64,000 nucleotides of DNA from Arthrobacter sp. Hiyo8 (GTDB lineage Bacteria > Actinomycetota > Actinomycetes > Actinomycetales > Micrococcaceae), in contig AP014720.1 of NCBI GenBank assembly GCA_001549895.1, positions 124,001 through 188,000 of the forward strand, given 5' to 3'. Numbering within the stretch: the stretch's first letter is position 1; every line of letters starts with the position of its first letter. Of this stretch, positions 1 to 10,697 are shown piece after piece. Both the position numbers and the translations under genes were made by a program. The notes under the pieces were generated by a model. That model made no database searches and was not told the DNA's origin. It saw only the letters and a list, made by a program, of their open reading frames with translations.

Positions 1-1
1 G

Positions 2-2347
2 ACCCGCGGCAGGAACCGGCTCCTGGACACGGGAACAACGCTTGGCCGGATCCTGGTCTTCCTCGGCGTGAGCGCCGTCTGCGGGATGCTCGTGGCCGGC
101 CTGATGGTGCCCGCCGCGGCGGTGGCCGGGATCACGGCGAACGGCTCGGCCCGGTTCTTCAATGGCCTGCCCAGCGAGCTGACCGTGGCCCCTGCCGGGC
201 AGGTGACGAGGGTCCTCGCGGCAGACGGATCCCAGATCGCGACACTGTTCAACGAGAACCGCACCCAGGTTCCCCTCGAGCAGATGTCCCCCAACATCAA
301 GAACGCGATCATCGCGATCGAGGATTCCCGCTTCTACCAGCACGGGGGCATCGACCCGACAGGCATCCTCCGCGCCCTCGTGACGAACAGCGGCGGGGCC
401 CGGCAGGGCGCCTCCACGCTGACCCAGCAATACGTGACCAACGTGCTCAACGAGAACCTCATCGCCCAGGGCAAAGACGCCCAGGTCGTGCTCAACGGCC
501 AGAAGAGCATCAACGACAAACTCCGGGAGATGAAGCTCGCCATCGGCCTCGAGAAGCAGTTCACGAAGGACCAGATCCTCGCCGGCTACCTCAACATCGT
601 CTCCTTCAACGCCAACGCCTACGGCATCCAGGCCGCGAGCCAGTACTTCTTCTCCGTCGATGCCAAAGACCTCACCGTGCCCCAGGCGGCCCTGCTCGCC
701 GGCCTGGTCAACGGCCCCTCCCTGTTCGACCCGACCCAGCACCCCGAGGCGTCCAAAACGCGCCGGGACCTGGTCCTCGACGCGATGCTCCAGCACGGCT
801 ACATCAACGGCCAGCAACACCAGGACGCCGTCAACACCCCGATCCAGCTCAAGGTCAACCCGCCCAGGCAGGGCTGCGCCTACGCCGTCCAGGCCCAGTA
901 CTTCTGCGACTACGTCCTCCACCAGATCCAGGATGACCCCGCTTACGGCGCGACAAAGAATGACCGGATCCAGAAGATCAAGCGCGGCGGCCTGACCATC
1001 AAGACCACCCTGGACCCGCGCCTCCAAGGACCCGCCCAGGCCCAGGTTGACGCCACGACAGGGGCGAACCCGGACAAATGGGGCGCGTCCCTCGTGACGG
1101 TCCAGCCCGGCACAGGCAAGGTCCTCGCCATGGCGCAGAACTCCCGCACGCTCGCCGGCCAGGGAACCGGCTTCGTCTCGACATACAACTTCAACGTCGA
1201 CCGCGCGGACGCCAACGGCAACGACCTGGGCGGCGTGGGCGGCATGCAGCCCGGTTCGACCATGAAGCCAGTGACCCTCGCGGCCTGGCTCGGCGAGGGC
1301 AAAACGACGAACCAGATTGTCGACGCGTCAAGGCGGCGCTACGGCGTCAACTACCCGTGGAAGACGACATGCGGCCCCGTCCATGGATGGTTCGACAGCA
1401 CTCTTCCACCCTCCACGGACCTGCAGAACGACGAACCCGGCTGGTACCGGCCCATGAGCGTCCGGCAAGGCATCTACAACTCAATCAACACCGCAACGTT
1501 CGCCTCCCTGGCCGGCCTGAACGACTTCTGCGATGTCCAGCGGGCCGCCGACGCCATCGGCCTGCACCTGGGCGACGGGAACGGCAAGAAAATCGACCTC
1601 TCGACCCTGGGCAATATCCTGGGCAGCCAGAACGTCGCCCCCCTGACGATGGCCAACGCCTTCGCGACGTTCGCCGCGGACGGTACCTACTGTGCGCCCA
1701 TCTCGATCGCCGAAGTCGACGACGCCGCGGGCAAAAGAATCGGCGGGCAGGCATCGGCATGCCAGCCGAACGCCCTGAAACCGGATGTCGCGGAGGCAAC
1801 CACCAATGTCCTCCAGGATGTCCTTACCAAGGGCTCCGGCCTGCTGATCCCGCAGAAGCTCGGCGTCCCGGACGCCGCCAAGACCGGTACCAACCAGTAC
1901 AACAATCAGACCTGGGTCCTCGGCTACACGAAAGGCCTGGCGACGGCGTCCTTCTTCGGAGACCCTTTCAACGGCGGCCCTTCGCGGCTCGGACGCGACA
2001 TCACGGTCAACGGCAGATACTACCCCCTGGTTGACGGGGCCTACATCGCCGGACCGCAGTGGGCGCAGTATATGCAGCAGGTCGTCGGTCTTTACGACCA
2101 TGGCGACTTCGACGCTCCGCCGCAGACCCTCATCGGCGGCAACTCGCCACAGACCCGCAGCAGCAACCAGGCCACCGGCGGGACAAGCCGGGCCAGGCCC
2201 GCAGCCGACGGCACCCCAGCCCCCGACAACCCCGTCGAAGCCCGGCAACAGCAACGGGAACGGCTGATACCCGCCATGGCGGCAGGCCAGGACCCGCCTC
2301 GGACAGGCCCGCGAGGGCCACTGCCGGCCTCGCGGCACGTTCCGTGA
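2..2347 (+). CDS. class A penicillin-binding protein, 5' end outside window
   Basis: Bifunctional peptidoglycan glycosyltransferase/transpeptidase that builds and cross-links cell wall outside the membrane. The frame is open from the window edge and the residues before the first possible start (GTG at 68) already look like the cytoplasmic end of a membrane anchor, so the true start lies outside. Counting from 68: anchor about 1-25, GT51 domain with EDSRFYQHGG (Glu85) and GASTLTQQYV, then a transpeptidase domain with STMK (Ser397), SIN (Ser472) and KTGT (Lys605). The last 50 or so residues may be misframed, because another frame at 2031-2267 ends in the Gly/Asn-rich tail usual for this group. 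The family is certain; which paralogue is not. Confidence 0.93.
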   Translation, partial: TRGRNRLLDTGTTLGRILVFLGVSAVCGMLVAGLMVPAAAVAGITANGSARFFNGLPSELTVAPAGQVTRVLAADGSQIATLFNENRTQVPLEQMSPNIKNAIIAIEDSRFYQHGGIDPTGILRALVTNSGGARQGASTLTQQYVTNVLNENLIAQGKDAQVVLNGQKSINDKLREMKLAIGLEKQFTKDQILAGYLNIVSFNANAYGIQAASQYFFSVDAKDLTVPQAALLAGLVNGPSLFDPTQHPEASKTRRDLVLDAMLQHGYINGQQHQDAVNTPIQLKVNPPRQGCAYAVQAQYFCDYVLHQIQDDPAYGATKNDRIQKIKRGGLTIKTTLDPRLQGPAQAQVDATTGANPDKWGASLVTVQPGTGKVLAMAQNSRTLAGQGTGFVSTYNFNVDRADANGNDLGGVGGMQPGSTMKPVTLAAWLGEGKTTNQIVDASRRRYGVNYPWKTTCGPVHGWFDSTLPPSTDLQNDEPGWYRPMSVRQGIYNSINTATFASLAGLNDFCDVQRAADAIGLHLGDGNGKKIDLSTLGNILGSQNVAPLTMANAFATFAADGTYCAPISIAEVDDAAGKRIGGQASACQPNALKPDVAEATTNVLQDVLTKGSGLLIPQKLGVPDAAKTGTNQYNNQTWVLGYTKGLATASFFGDPFNGGPSRLGRDITVNGRYYPLVDGAYIAGPQWAQYMQQVVGLYDHGDFDAPPQTLIGGNSPQTRSSNQATGGTSRARPAADGTPAPDNPVEARQQQRERLIPAMAAGQDPPRTGPRGPLPASRHVP

Positions 2348-2857
2348 TCGGCAACGCCGGCCTCGCCTGGGCACCGCTCCGGGCCGGCCCGCCGAATCCG
2401 GGACGGAGGCAGGGAACGGCATGGTCAAGGACGCCCGAGGGATTCTCACCCTATTTCACCGACGAAGACGCCAGGTAAACCGGGCCGCCTCCATAGCCAC
2501 CGTGGTTGGCCTCCCGGAGCAGTTGGACTGCCAACGGGGTCCAACAAGCTCCACCGTCCGGCGGACGCCGGCGCACCGGTTCCTTGTGTCGACGCTGCGC
2601 TTATCTCCTCCCACAAATCCGTCCGCTGCCTGCCCTGCTGGCTACCCCGGTGCCGTCGGGCGCAGCGACGCGATGCGGCGCCCACCGTCAGCAGTACCAC
2701 GAGCATGCGGCGCCGGGTTCATGCGTGGGCCGGCCGTTTTGCGCGCCTTTACACAACGCGAACATTTCCCTAACACTGTTCTGTGGTGAGCGTGCGATGG
2801 TGATCGGGTCAACACGATCGCTGGTTCACATTTTGGGCCACGAGGAGTGGGTATCCG
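2348..2857. other. intergenic, no gene seen
   Basis: About 500 bases with only weak open frames of skewed composition and no recognisable product. The end of the stretch holds a clear ribosome binding site, GAGGAG, just before the ATG at 2858. Confidence 0.5.
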
Positions 2858-4710
2858 ATGGGATGGTTTGTCACTGCCGCCGGCAAGCGCCCGCGTCCGT
2901 CCGCTCGAGTACGGCATTGGGTGGGCAAGCACCGCATGCTCGCTGCGGTTGCCACCGTCGTGGTCGCTGCCCTCGTTGCGGCGGGCGTAACTTTCGGGAT
3001 TGCCACGGCCCGGTTTTCCTCGAACGCCCCGGCCTTAGCGGGCATCAACAAGATCCAGCATGTCATCGTCATTATGCAAGAGAACCGCTCGTTCGACAGC
3101 TACTTCGGCACGTTCCCCGGAGCGGACGGGATTCCGATGCTGAACGGTTCCCCGGCCGTATGCGTCCGGATCCGGCCCACGGCTCGTGCGTGAAACCGTA
3201 CTACGACCCCGCCGACCGGAACTCAGGTGGCCCGCACAGCCAGAGCAATGCCACTGCGGACATCGACGGCGGAAAAATGGACGGCTTCATTGCGCAAGCC
3301 GAGAAAGCCTCTACGAACTGCGCACCGAATGCCCCAGCCTGCGCGGGCGGTAGCCAGAGCGACGTGATGGGCTACCACGACGCGCGCGACCTGCCCAACT
3401 ACTGGGCATATGCCAAGGACTTCACGTTGCAGGACCACATGTTCGAACCCAACGCCTCCTGGAGTCTGCCCGAGCACCTGTACATGGTGTCGGAATGGTC
3501 CGCCAAATGCAGCCGCGCGGGCGACCCGCAATCCTGCATGAACGCCCTCCAGAATCCGGGCAGTCCGCCGGACTTTACCTCCTCGATCCAGTCCACCCTC
3601 ATCGGCAAATGCCGGGCCGGCCTGCAGAACAAGGCCTGCCAGGACGCACTCTCCGCGGCCGGGATCACCCCGGACATTGCCGCGCAACTGCACACCCTCA
3701 TCACGCAAAACTGCGCCGGCTCGGATTCCTATACAAGTTGCCAAGCCGCGATCGACAAAGCAGCCCTCCCCGAAGCGCTCAAGCAAAAGCTGCTGGCCGC
3801 TGCCAAGCTGCTTGCTCCCCCTGACTACGCCTGGACCGATCTGACGTACCTGCTGCACAAACAGAACGTGCCCTGGGCCTACTACGTCTTCAACGGCACA
3901 GAGCCCGACTGCCAAGACGACGCAGCCATGTCCTGCGCTCCCGTAGCCCAGAACGCGAAGACGCCGGGCATCTGGAATCCGCTACCCTACTTCGACACCG
4001 TCAAGCAGGACGGCCAGCTAGGCAACATCCAGTCCCTCACCAACTTCTACGATGCCGCCAAAAAGGGCACATTGCCCGCCGTGAGCTGGATCGACCCCAC
4101 CGGAGCCGTCAGCGAACACCCACCGGCGCTGATCAGCACCGGGCAGGCCTACGTCACGGGCCTGATCAATGCCGTCATGTCGGGCCCGGACTGGAACAGC
4201 ACCGCCATCTTCCTCTCATGGGATGACTGGGGCGGCTTTTACGACCACGTCACCCCGCCCACCGTCGACCAAAACGGCTACGGCCTCCGCGTCCCGGGAA
4301 TCGTCATCAGCCCCTACGCCAAACAAGGCAACATCGACCACCAGTCCCTCAGCCACGACGCCTACGCCAAGTTCATCGAAGACGACTTCCTCCACGGCCA
4401 ACGCCTCGACCCGGCCACCGACGGACGTCCCGATTCCCGGCCCGACGTCCGGGAGAACAACCCCCAGCTCGGGAACTTGGTGAACGACTTCAACTTCAAC
4501 CAGCAGCCCACCAAACCCGTCATCCTCCCGGGGGCGCCACCTACTAGGCGCCAAGAGAGGGACATCCAAGCCGTCCGGGGCCCACCCGTCAGGAGAGGCC
4601 CGCTCAAGTCTGAGCTCAGGCCATCACCAGGCGGCCGGGGCCCAAGGAGGCAACGACTCACCCTTCCCACAGCGATCGACATGAGGCAACAGTGCCCCCG
4701 ATCACCTTAG
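2858..4710 (+). pseudogene. secreted phosphoesterase (phospholipase C/acid phosphatase family), frameshifted
   Basis: Phosphoesterase-family hydrolase of the phospholipase C/AcpA type, expected to cleave phosphate esters outside the cell. ATG 2858 follows GAGGAG. Residues about 28-50 form one hydrophobic signal/anchor segment, followed by the family hallmark HVIVIMQENRSFDSYFG. The frame breaks near 3166: adding one C restores a conserved VCVPDP segment followed by CVKPYYDP and the rest of the protein, including WSLPEHLYMVSEWSA, SWDDWGGFYDH and YGLRVPGIVISPYA. The tail after about 4540 lacks the usual Pro-rich end and may also be shifted. Stands alone, with no operon partner. Family call is strong; the substrate is unknown. 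Confidence 0.85.
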
Positions 4711-5407
4711 TTCCGTGTTGTTTCGCCGGCGGTCAAGCGCGCTTCTCCTGAGAGGTCACCATTTGCTGGACCAAGCTGCTGACCGTGTGGTCGCCAGTCG
4801 CTGACGATCGGTGAGGTCACTGGCTCCCATTTCGGGTTCATCGGCGAGACGCTGAAGGACCTCCACCTGTGCCATGGGCAGGGTTCCCAAGGGAACTCCT
4901 GCCGCACCCTTGAGCGCAGGACACGCCGCAGGCGCGTGATCACTTCGGCTGTTGGTAACGGTGCTATCACCAGCAGCAACGGGGATCGGGTCGATGTGGT
5001 TGACTGCGAGGTGCGGCGCGGGGCTTGACGGAATGATGACTGCCGTGCGGCTTGGTGTGAAGCCAACCCCATCCGGTGGTCCGCCGTTGCGCCAGTTCCG
5101 CCGCCGTGGGGTCGACTGAGCGAAGAGGTCTCAGGGCAAATCAGCGGACCAGCTACTTGGCCCTCCGCAGTGGGGTTTGCATCATTGGAGGCGCCGCAGC
5201 CGGGCCGTCCAGGGGGCGCCGGCCTCGAGGCCACAAATACTGACAAAACAAACAACGACGACGCGGGGCCTCCTCCACAAACCCCCGTTTTTGAGAAAGC
5301 ATACGGCGACACGGTCCGTAGGGCGGGCGAAGGCCGGATTTCTTCTCAAAACCCATTCTCACTCAAAGAAGCTTCACTCAGCTTCTGAGAATTGTTTGTG
5401 AGAGGAT
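4711..5407. other. gene-free stretch, possible resolution-site region before recombinase
   Basis: No frame here resembles a known protein; long antisense frames are low-complexity. From about 5290 to 5400 composition turns AT-richer, with short inverted and repeated pieces around TTCTCAAAA, TTCTGAGAA and GTTTGTGAGAG next to a serine recombinase gene, the place where its binding or res sites would be expected. That reading is inference. Confidence 0.35.
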
Positions 5408-5413
5408 TTGGGG

Positions 5414-6379
5414 ATGAGGAGCCTCGAATCCACCGCCCCATCCGACGCCGATGAAGTCGAGCAGCACCGGTGCCCTCGCTGTGACGTCCAGCCCGGCTCA
5501 CCGTGCCGGTCCCGCTCCGGTGCCGTAGCCTCGACCTACCACACCGGCCGGTTCACCAAAGTCCCCCGACTGGCGAAGGAACTGCGCGTGCCGACTCCGG
5601 CCGACCGCGGACCCGGTCAACCCTGGCGGCCGGTCACCCCACCGCCGGCACCAATCCCCGCAGACACGCCGAGCGCGGACATCCGCGTCGGCTACGCCCG
5701 CTGCTCCCACCTGACCCAGGAACTCCAATCCCAGCTGGATGCCCTCGCCGCGCACGGCATCCCGCGCGAAAAGATCTTCGCCGAGAAGGTCTCCACCCGG
5801 GTGCGGGTCCGCCCGAAGTTCGAGGCAGCGTTGGAGGCAGCCCGGGAGATCAAGGCCCACGCCCCGCACTGCCGGGTCATCTTCACCGTCTACGAGATGA
5901 AACGGCTCGGCCGGGATTCCGCCGAACTGACCGCCCTCGCCGACCACCTCACCGCACACGGCATCGCCCTGGAAATGCTCGCCGGACCCCTCACCGGAAT
6001 CTACGACCCGACCGGCACCGGCCGGGTACTGTTCGCGTTCTTCGCCGCGATGGCCGAAACCGAACGGGAGAACATCCGCGAAGCCACCCTCGAAGGCCTC
6101 AACGCTGCAGCCCGCAAGGGAAACCATGGCGGACGCCCACCGGTCATCACCGACGACATGCTACACACCGTGCTGCGCCGCCGCACGAACGGTGAGTCCC
6201 TCCACGACATCCGCCTTAACCTGATCATCCCCACCGGCAAACGCAAAGGCCGCAACCCCAGCCTGGCCAGCATCTACCGGGCGCTCACCGAACACGAGAA
6301 ACGCAAGGCCCACCCCGAAGCCGTCGAGCAGGCCCACGCCGACTTCGCCACGCTCCAGCCAAGCACCCGAAACGACTGA
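5414..6379 (+). CDS. serine recombinase with N-terminal Cys-rich segment
   Basis: Resolvase/invertase-type site-specific recombinase that cuts and rejoins DNA through a serine-phosphate bond. ATG 5414 is chosen because AGAGGA lies 7 bases upstream; a TTG at 5408 is also possible. Residues about 10-45 carry a CPRC...C zinc-ribbon-like piece, then a linker, then the catalytic domain starting RVGYARCS (nucleophile Ser in this motif) with MKRLGRDSAELTAL and FAFFAAMAETERENI, and a helix-turn-helix end around SLASIYRALTEHEK. About 321 residues, longer than a plain resolvase (about 190) because of the N-terminal segment and a longer C-terminus. Intact. Probably belongs to a mobile element whose ends are not obvious. 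Confidence 0.88.
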   Translation: MRSLESTAPSDADEVEQHRCPRCDVQPGSPCRSRSGAVASTYHTGRFTKVPRLAKELRVPTPADRGPGQPWRPVTPPPAPIPADTPSADIRVGYARCSHLTQELQSQLDALAAHGIPREKIFAEKVSTRVRVRPKFEAALEAAREIKAHAPHCRVIFTVYEMKRLGRDSAELTALADHLTAHGIALEMLAGPLTGIYDPTGTGRVLFAFFAAMAETERENIREATLEGLNAAARKGNHGGRPPVITDDMLHTVLRRRTNGESLHDIRLNLIIPTGKRKGRNPSLASIYRALTEHEKRKAHPEAVEQAHADFATLQPSTRND

Positions 6380-6599
6380 ACGGCCCGGTTACCGTTCGGC
6401 TGCCATATTCATATCCGCCCGATTTGTCCTCGATACTGCGGGGACCCCTCATGACTCGACTCCTGCAACCCCGTTCGAGCCCGAAGTACGCTCCAGGAAA
6501 CTAAGAACTTCAAACCCAGAACATGCCAGCCGCCCACGTGGTCGCATCCCAGCCAAAACCGGCGAAATGCATTTGGAGGTTGGACTTGGAGGAGTAGGG

Positions 6600-7319
6600 T
6601 CAGGCTCCCATGGCCCTGAGTTCGGTATTGTTGGGCACATACAGGCGGACCAGCCAAAGTCGAGGGTCGCCCGCGGTTGAGAGGAGCGAGAGGCCGGTCC
6701 CGTCGGTGGCCACCGCGAATTCGAGGCGGTCTCCGGAGCGCGGCAGTGGCCGCCAGGGCCCTTGGCCGCGGTAGCTGAGGAGGAAGAGTCGGCTCGCCCC
6801 CGCGGTGTCCTCCGCTTCAAGCAGGAGAGTGTCGCCGCCACGGTCCATGTGTCCCTTCATAACGGCGGTGAGCTCGTGCCAGTCCGGGCCGAGTGAGACG
6901 AGGCGGCGCACCCGGCGGTATGCGGTCGCTTTCGCCCGCAGGTACACGCCCGAAGCGCCGATGAGCGCGATTGCCCCGAAACCGACAAGCCAAGGCCAGG
7001 CGCCTGCATTCGAGCGAGGATCGAGGACATGTACGTCCTTGGGGACCCGTGGGTCAACGGCAATCTGCAGTACCGTGCCGACTGGCGGCGCTGTGGCACA
7101 GGCGACCGGGTCACTAGAGGTGCCTTGGAACTGCCTCCCGTCAAGGGCGAATGCAATCGTCAGCGTGCATTGCCTATTTGCCCGGGAGTCGATATGCACC
7201 AGACCAGTAACCGTCCCGTCAGCGTGCTGGTAACTAGCTGTGAACGGCGCGATCACCGACCCCAGGCTGTAGGCGAAGAACATCACGACAGCCGCGAAGA
7301 TGGTGACGGCGGCTGCCAC
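6600..7319 (-). CDS. membrane protein of unknown function (two TM segments)
   Basis: Product not recognised with certainty; it resembles DUF3592-type actinobacterial membrane proteins. One hydrophobic segment at residues about 2-28 and a second at about 108-128, with an extracytoplasmic part between (two Cys, near 47 and 71) and a soluble C-terminal part. GTG 7319 is the only start codon near, but the frame stays open upstream to about 7424 and reads plausibly there (APPTWEGNPLRR), so the real N-terminus may be longer. Its neighbours on both sides face the other way, so it is probably transcribed alone. Confidence 0.6.
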   Translation of the reverse strand: MAAAVTIFAAVVMFFAYSLGSVIAPFTASYQHADGTVTGLVHIDSRANRQCTLTIAFALDGRQFQGTSSDPVACATAPPVGTVLQIAVDPRVPKDVHVLDPRSNAGAWPWLVGFGAIALIGASGVYLRAKATAYRRVRRLVSLGPDWHELTAVMKGHMDRGGDTLLLEAEDTAGASRLFLLSYRGQGPWRPLPRSGDRLEFAVATDGTGLSLLSTAGDPRLWLVRLYVPNNTELRAMGA

Positions 7320-8056
7320 CGAAATTCGAAGAGACCTACGTAGAGGGTTCCCTTCCCATGTCGGCGGCGCGTAACGCAGTTGAGGGGCCCCTTGAGCCGA
7401 ACTCCATCCGGCAGTGCTATCGACTCAGCTCCCATGCTCAGCAAGTCTAGCGCCGTCTGATCGAATCCATCTGCCGACCCTAGCCAAGCAGATACTCAAT
7501 ACCAGCCACCTCTGGCAGTCAAAAGGGACTGCTGAAGGTTTAGTTGACAGCTGGGTTCTCATCGGCGATGAACCGGTATCCGAAGGCAGGATCGTCGCGG
7601 TGGTGATCGATGGCGGCGTCGATCAGGTGTGATCAGCAACGACGACGCAAGCGAACGCTGGCTGATCACCGAAGCTTACAAGTTGGCAGGGGATTTCAAA
7701 CCTGGATTTCCGCAGGTAAGAAGGGGGTGCCCGCAAGAAGCTTCAGCCTCCTAGGCCCGGTACTCTAGGGGTGGTAACCGAATACCCTGAAAGGGGCCGT
7801 GGCCCGTGACCGGTCCAAGGTGTGGTCTGTGGTGGCTGGCCATCCCGACTGTGGGTAAGGTTTTGGGGTTCGGGTGGTGAACTTGCCGGGGTGTCGGGTT
7901 GGGGTCGATTGATCGGACCGCCTACCCCCGTGCCCAGAGTAAAGGCGTCCCAGAATCCAGGGGAGAGCAGGCAGGTGTCCCGCCCTGGTTCGCAGGAACC
8001 GAGGACGCTTGGTTGGGGTATGCTACGTCTCGGCGGACTCGACCGCCCGACGGTCG
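7320..8056. other. intergenic, nothing recognised
   Basis: About 740 bases between a leftward and a rightward gene. It contains short GC-rich frames without family resemblance and no visible tRNA or terminator. Promoters for both flanking genes should lie here. Confidence 0.4.
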
Positions 8057-9363
8057 ATGGGGGTGGCGGTGCGGTTCACGCACGTTCTGAGCTTGGTCTT
8101 CGCAGGGGTTCTGCTGCTGCTTGGCGCGGGCCCCTCGTCGGCGTCCTCCGGGGACACTGTGATAGTCGGCGGCACGCCGCTCAGCGTGGTCATCGGTCCG
8201 GACGGCACGGCGTATATCGGCGACTACTCGGGAGGAACGCTCACGTCCGCCGGCGGAGGCGTGGGAGTCCTCACTGCCGGCGCGTCCAATCCCTCAGAGA
8301 TCCTCACGACCGGCTTCGGCGTCGCGGGCCTGGCGGTATCCGCCGACGGCACCCTTTTCGCCGACGGGTGGGATTCCGCCCAAAGGCAGGAGCTGATCGG
8401 CGTGATCCCCAAAGGCGCGCCCGGTGTGACCCGCACGATCCCGGTCACGCCGGGCGCCCACCTGATCGCCGCAGCACCCGATGGGACGGTCTATGTTCCC
8501 AACCACGACTTGAACACCGTCTCAGTCATCCCGCCCGGGGCGGACGCGGTCTCGCGGGAGATCCCAGTCGGGGCGGGACCGAGAGAGGTGGCCGTCGGGA
8601 AGGATGGCACCGCCTACGTCACGAGCCAGGAGGCCGGAACGGTCTCGGTGATCCCGGCGGGCGCCAGCAGCGTCTCCCGGAGCATCCAGGTCAGCGCCAC
8701 GCCGGGCACGACAGACAACCCCCACGGCATCGCGCTCGGCCCCGACGGTTCCCTGTACGTCGCGGACATCACCGGGAACGCCGTCGCCGTGATCAAGCCC
8801 GGGGCACAGACGTGGCGTACCGGGTGCGCGTGTCCGAAGGCCCGAAGGAGCTCGCGGTCGGCGCCGATGGCACAGTCTATGTCGTCGCCACTGCCCAGAA
8901 TCTGTCCATCATCAGGCCAGACGGCACCGCTGTCGCCCACAGCCTAGCCATAGCGGAGAACCCGGGCCATCTCGCCGTCGCCCCCAACGGATCGGTCATC
9001 GTCACCAACCCCGATGATCATACCGTCTCCGTCCTCGGGCCGAGGCTCCTCCAGCCGGTCGCCCCCACAGCTGCGGCTGCCCAGTCAGCGCCGACGCAGT
9101 CGCAGGCTGCCGCACCATCCCAGCAGACGCAGAGCACTGGCGTGACCGCCGATACGTGGGGCAGCATGCCGATCGTCCTCGGCATGTCCGGCCTGGCGGT
9201 ACTCGGGGCAGCTGCCGCGGTGATCATCGTCAGCCGGCGGAGAAGCGAGCGAGCCAAGCACGAGGCCTCGGCGTGGCCGATCAAACAGCTCGAGCCCGAA
9301 CAGCTCGAGCCGAGCAAACCCATTGGCCCTCCCAGCCCCAGCAGCAGAGAAAACCAGCCGTAA
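8057..9363 (+). pseudogene. surface-anchored YncE/NHL-type beta-propeller protein, frameshifted
   Basis: Predicted exported, membrane-anchored repeat protein; binding partner unknown. ATG 8057 gives a signal peptide (hydrophobic about 9-27, ending PSSASS). Then repeats of about 40 residues of the form GPDGTAYI..., APDGTVYVPN..., GKDGTAYVTS..., GPDGSLYVAD..., each followed by a VSVIPxGA strand, as in YncE/NHL propellers. The frame breaks near 8812; reading on in the next frame gives two more repeats, a Ser/Gln/Ala-rich spacer, a C-terminal transmembrane helix (MPIVLGMSGLAVLGAAAAVI) and a basic stop-transfer tail rich in Glu-Gln-Leu repeats. Not obviously in an operon. Confidence 0.8.
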
Positions 9364-9488
9364 GTGGATCCTGCGATCACACCGCTTCGGAATATAGTGC
9401 GTGAGTCTCAGCCGAAGCTGACTCCCAAGCATCAGGGTAAAAACGAGCCGAATTATCCGATCATGACAAACTTGTCAAGATAAATTAG

Positions 9489-10158
9489 TGCACGGTGGTG
9501 GTTGGGTCCCCGCGTAAAGGGTCCGGTGTTAGAAAGTTTCGTGTCGGAGAATGGACGCAGGAGGAAATTCGAAACATGGCACGCAGACACACCCCCGAAC
9601 AGGTCATCGCCAAAGTCCGGCAGGGCAGAAAATGCTCAACGACGGGCGCCCGATGGTCGAGGTCATCAAGGAGCTCCAGGTCACCGAGGCGACCTGGTAC
9701 CGGCGGCTGAACCAGTACGGCTCCGAAGAGAACGCCGAGGCGTCCAAGCGGATCAGGGAACTGGAGAAGGAGAACGGCCGGCTCAAGCGGCGGCTGGCCG
9801 AAAAGGAGCTGGCCATCGACATCCTGAACGAGGTGTCTAAGGGAAAATTCTGAGCCCCGCACCCCGCCGCTGTGCCGTACGCATGGCGGTGGAGAAGTTC
9901 GGGGCCTCCGAACGTTTTGCCTGCAAAGTCATCGGTCAGAACCGGTCCGCGTTCCGCAAGAAGAAACCCGACATCGGGTTCGAGGAAGCCCGGCTCCGAG
10001 CAGCCTGCGTGACGTTGCCGGCAAGCATCCGGCGCGGGCTGGCGGAAGGCGCGCGCACCTGCAGGCACAGCCTGCGTGGGAGGGCGTGGCGCTGAACAGG
10101 AAGCGGATGCGCCGGCTCTGGCGCGACGAAGGACTGACCTGCAAACCCAAGGAGGGCT
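9489..10158 (+). mobile_element. IS3-family insertion sequence remnant (orfA and start of orfB)
   Basis: orfA begins at ATG 9576 (MARRHTPEQVIAKVRQG), shifts frame near 9627 by a single-base loss, and continues to 9853 with VTEATWYRRLNQYG and a leucine-zipper-like KELEKEN-type stretch, typical of IS3 orfA (HTH plus zipper). orfB starts around 9850 (RMAVEKFGASERFACKV) and breaks off after LNRKRMRRLWRDEGL at about 10155, shifting frame once more near 10050. The catalytic DDE domain is absent, so the copy is dead. The probable left tip is near 9489 (GTGCACGGTGGTGG). Its right side is replaced by an inverted repeat and a resolvase fragment. Confidence 0.82.
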
Positions 10159-10218
10159 AATCAACAGTCGACGTGTTCCTGAGCCCGCCAGGCCCGTACG
10201 ACGACTGTTGATTAGCCC
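10154..10218. repeat. 17-bp perfect inverted repeat between two truncated genes
   Basis: GGGCTAATCAACAGTCG at 10154-10170 is repeated as its exact reverse complement at 10202-10218, leaving a 31-base centre. It sits exactly where the IS3 orfB remnant stops and the resolvase fragment begins, so it looks like a junction or excision scar, or the two ends of a tiny element. No matching copy was noticed elsewhere in the window. Confidence 0.75.
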
Positions 10219-10648
10219 CGGAGGAATGCTCGCCATCCACGAAGTCGACCGACTCGGACGCAACCTCCTCGAAGGCCTCATCGTCCTGAACGACCTGTTC
10301 CAACAAGGCATCGCCGTCAAAGTCCTCGCCGGGATCGCCGCCGGCGAACACACCCAACGTTCCTTCATCCTCGATATCGCCCTGGCCCTGTCAGAAGACC
10401 GCCGCCGCGACATCTCAGCCAAAACCAAGAACGGCCTAGAAGCCGCCCGCCGGAACGGCCGTGTCGGAGGTCGACGCCCCGTGGTTGACGACGACAAACG
10501 AGCTGCCATCCTGGCCCGACGCGAACGCGGCGAGTCCATCAGAACCATCGCCAACAACCTCGGCATATCAATCGGCGTCGTCCACAAAACACTCACCCTG
10601 GCAAGCCCTCAAATCGAACAAAGCCCAAAACAAGCCGCTAAAACGTGA
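10219..10648 (+). pseudogene. serine resolvase, C-terminal fragment
   Basis: Matches resolvases from the AIHEVDRLGRNLLEG segment onward, then FILDIALALSEDRRRDISAKT, the hinge GGRRPVVDDDKR and a helix-turn-helix end (GESIRTIANNLGISIGVVHKTL). The first 60-70 residues, including the catalytic Tyr-x-Arg-x-Ser, are missing, so it cannot recombine DNA. The first in-frame ATG is 10226 but it is probably not a real start: homology begins right after the inverted repeat at 10218. Confidence 0.85.
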
Positions 10649-10697
10649 CTGACCGTTCCATTGCGGCTCAACCCCCGACTACCCGCAGTCATGGGAC

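Noticed and set aside
1481..2449. Long leftward frame opposite the penicillin-binding protein
   Set aside because: Antisense shadow of a well-supported gene.
4707..5312. Leftward frame of 201 residues
   Set aside because: Low-complexity, no recognisable domain or ribosome site; probably an antisense open frame in high-GC DNA.
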